NCBI GenBank assembly: GCA_037481715.1
Contig: JBBFLD010000003.1
Location: forward strand, 1-64,000
Length of the DNA stretch: 64,000 nucleotides
Origin: Rosettibacter sp037481715
Lineage (GTDB): Bacteria > Bacteroidota > Ignavibacteria > Ignavibacteriales > Melioribacteraceae
Direction: 5' to 3'
Shown here: positions 63,750-64,000 of the stretch, piece by piece
How positions within the stretch are numbered: the first letter of the stretch is position 1
Layout of the letters: every line of letters begins with the position of its first letter
The notes under the pieces: generated by a model
Database searches by the model: none
Seen by the model: only the letters and a program-made list of their open reading frames with translations
Told to the model about the DNA's origin: nothing
Program-made: the position numbers and the translations under genes

Positions 63750-64000
63750 ATGAAATACATAATAATTGCACTTTCATTACTTCTGATTACTTCATGCGGA
63801 AAAAAATATACTGATGAAGAAATTAATTACATAAAATCAATTGAAGAGCAAAGGAAAATTAAAAATGAATTTATGAAAAACGATCCAACTTCCCCATTTA
63901 ACTACAAAGGCAAAGTTGAATTTCATAAGTTAAATTATTTTGATGTAGACCCCAAATTTGTATTCAAAAGCAAATTGTATGAATACAATCCTAAAGATAC
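63750..64000 (+). CDS. lipoprotein, DUF1684-like, cut by the window end
   Basis: 84 aa are visible from the ATG at 63750. Lipoprotein signal IIIALSLLLITSC (Cys near 16), then EEINYIKSIEEQRKIKNEF, NDPTSPFNYKGKVEFHKLNY and FDVDPKFVFKSKL, which match the start of DUF1684 (RxxKDxFF, SPL, GLxYF). The ATG begins 1 bp after the mutS stop, so it is probably cotranscribed. The C-terminus lies outside the window. Confidence 0.75.
   Translation, partial: MKYIIIALSLLLITSCGKKYTDEEINYIKSIEEQRKIKNEFMKNDPTSPFNYKGKVEFHKLNYFDVDPKFVFKSKLYEYNPKD

Overview
The window is AT-rich DNA from a member of the Bacteroidota/Ignavibacteria side of the FCB group, most likely an Ignavibacteria relative. This rests on a secreted peptidase ending in a type IX secretion sorting domain with the YPNPFNP signature (54495-56768), promoters with TAnnTTTG -7 elements, bacterial-type housekeeping proteins (ProS, GlyRS, RsmI, Nfu, MutS), and many short intergenic palindromes of the kind that litter these genomes.

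Region 1-31 kb is one long defence island; every gene in it is on the minus strand. From left to right it holds: a decayed and rearranged CRISPR region (1-1977) with five clean 36-38 bp spacers and repeats split by a 40-bp palindromic insert; a TPR protein, cas2 and a frameshifted cas1; a zinc-ribbon protein; a membrane/vWA/ARPP-1 module (5657-8964); a CARF (NE0113-type) protein fused to a winged helix; a chaperone-nuclease triad of Hsp70-HEAT, GrpE-like and beta-CASP proteins (10467-15440); a Can2/Card1-type CARF nuclease; a complete type III-A effector (csm4, csm5, csm3, csm2, cas10 with intact HD and GGDD, then an unknown gene and cas6); a small Rossmann-like protein and membrane proteins (24069-26416); and, at the upstream end, a four-gene operon (27462-30961).

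That last operon is the best candidate for an undescribed system. Gene order is MazF-like, sigma-70-like, an SH3/MazF-like protein, and a Lon-type (S16) protease domain fused to a C-terminal Csx3 domain. The set of parts matches the CalpL-CalpT-CalpS system (cyclic-oligoadenylate-activated Lon protease, MazF homologue, sigma factor), but the sensor is Csx3 instead of SAVED, and the Csx3 catalytic residues look lost. A 10-unit array of 11-bp degenerate repeats lies just upstream of it.

Taken together, the genes suggest that target RNA binding by the Csm complex makes cyclic oligoadenylate, which is read by at least three predicted sensors: Can2 (DNA/RNA cleavage), the NE0113-winged helix protein (transcription and/or signal turnover) and the Csx3-Lon protease (proteolytic release of a sigma factor). 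The adaptation side looks damaged: cas1 is out of frame at an A9 run and the leader-proximal repeat is split.

Region 31-64 kb is ordinary chromosome: peptidases (S9, DPP III, an M16 pair), GlyRS with a possible ATC start codon, a TPR histidine kinase, a PLP decarboxylase, ProS, RsmI, Nfu, a DUF72 protein, a FAH-family enzyme, a secreted metallopeptidase, a large GH13 protein and MutS. No rRNA or tRNA gene was recognised.
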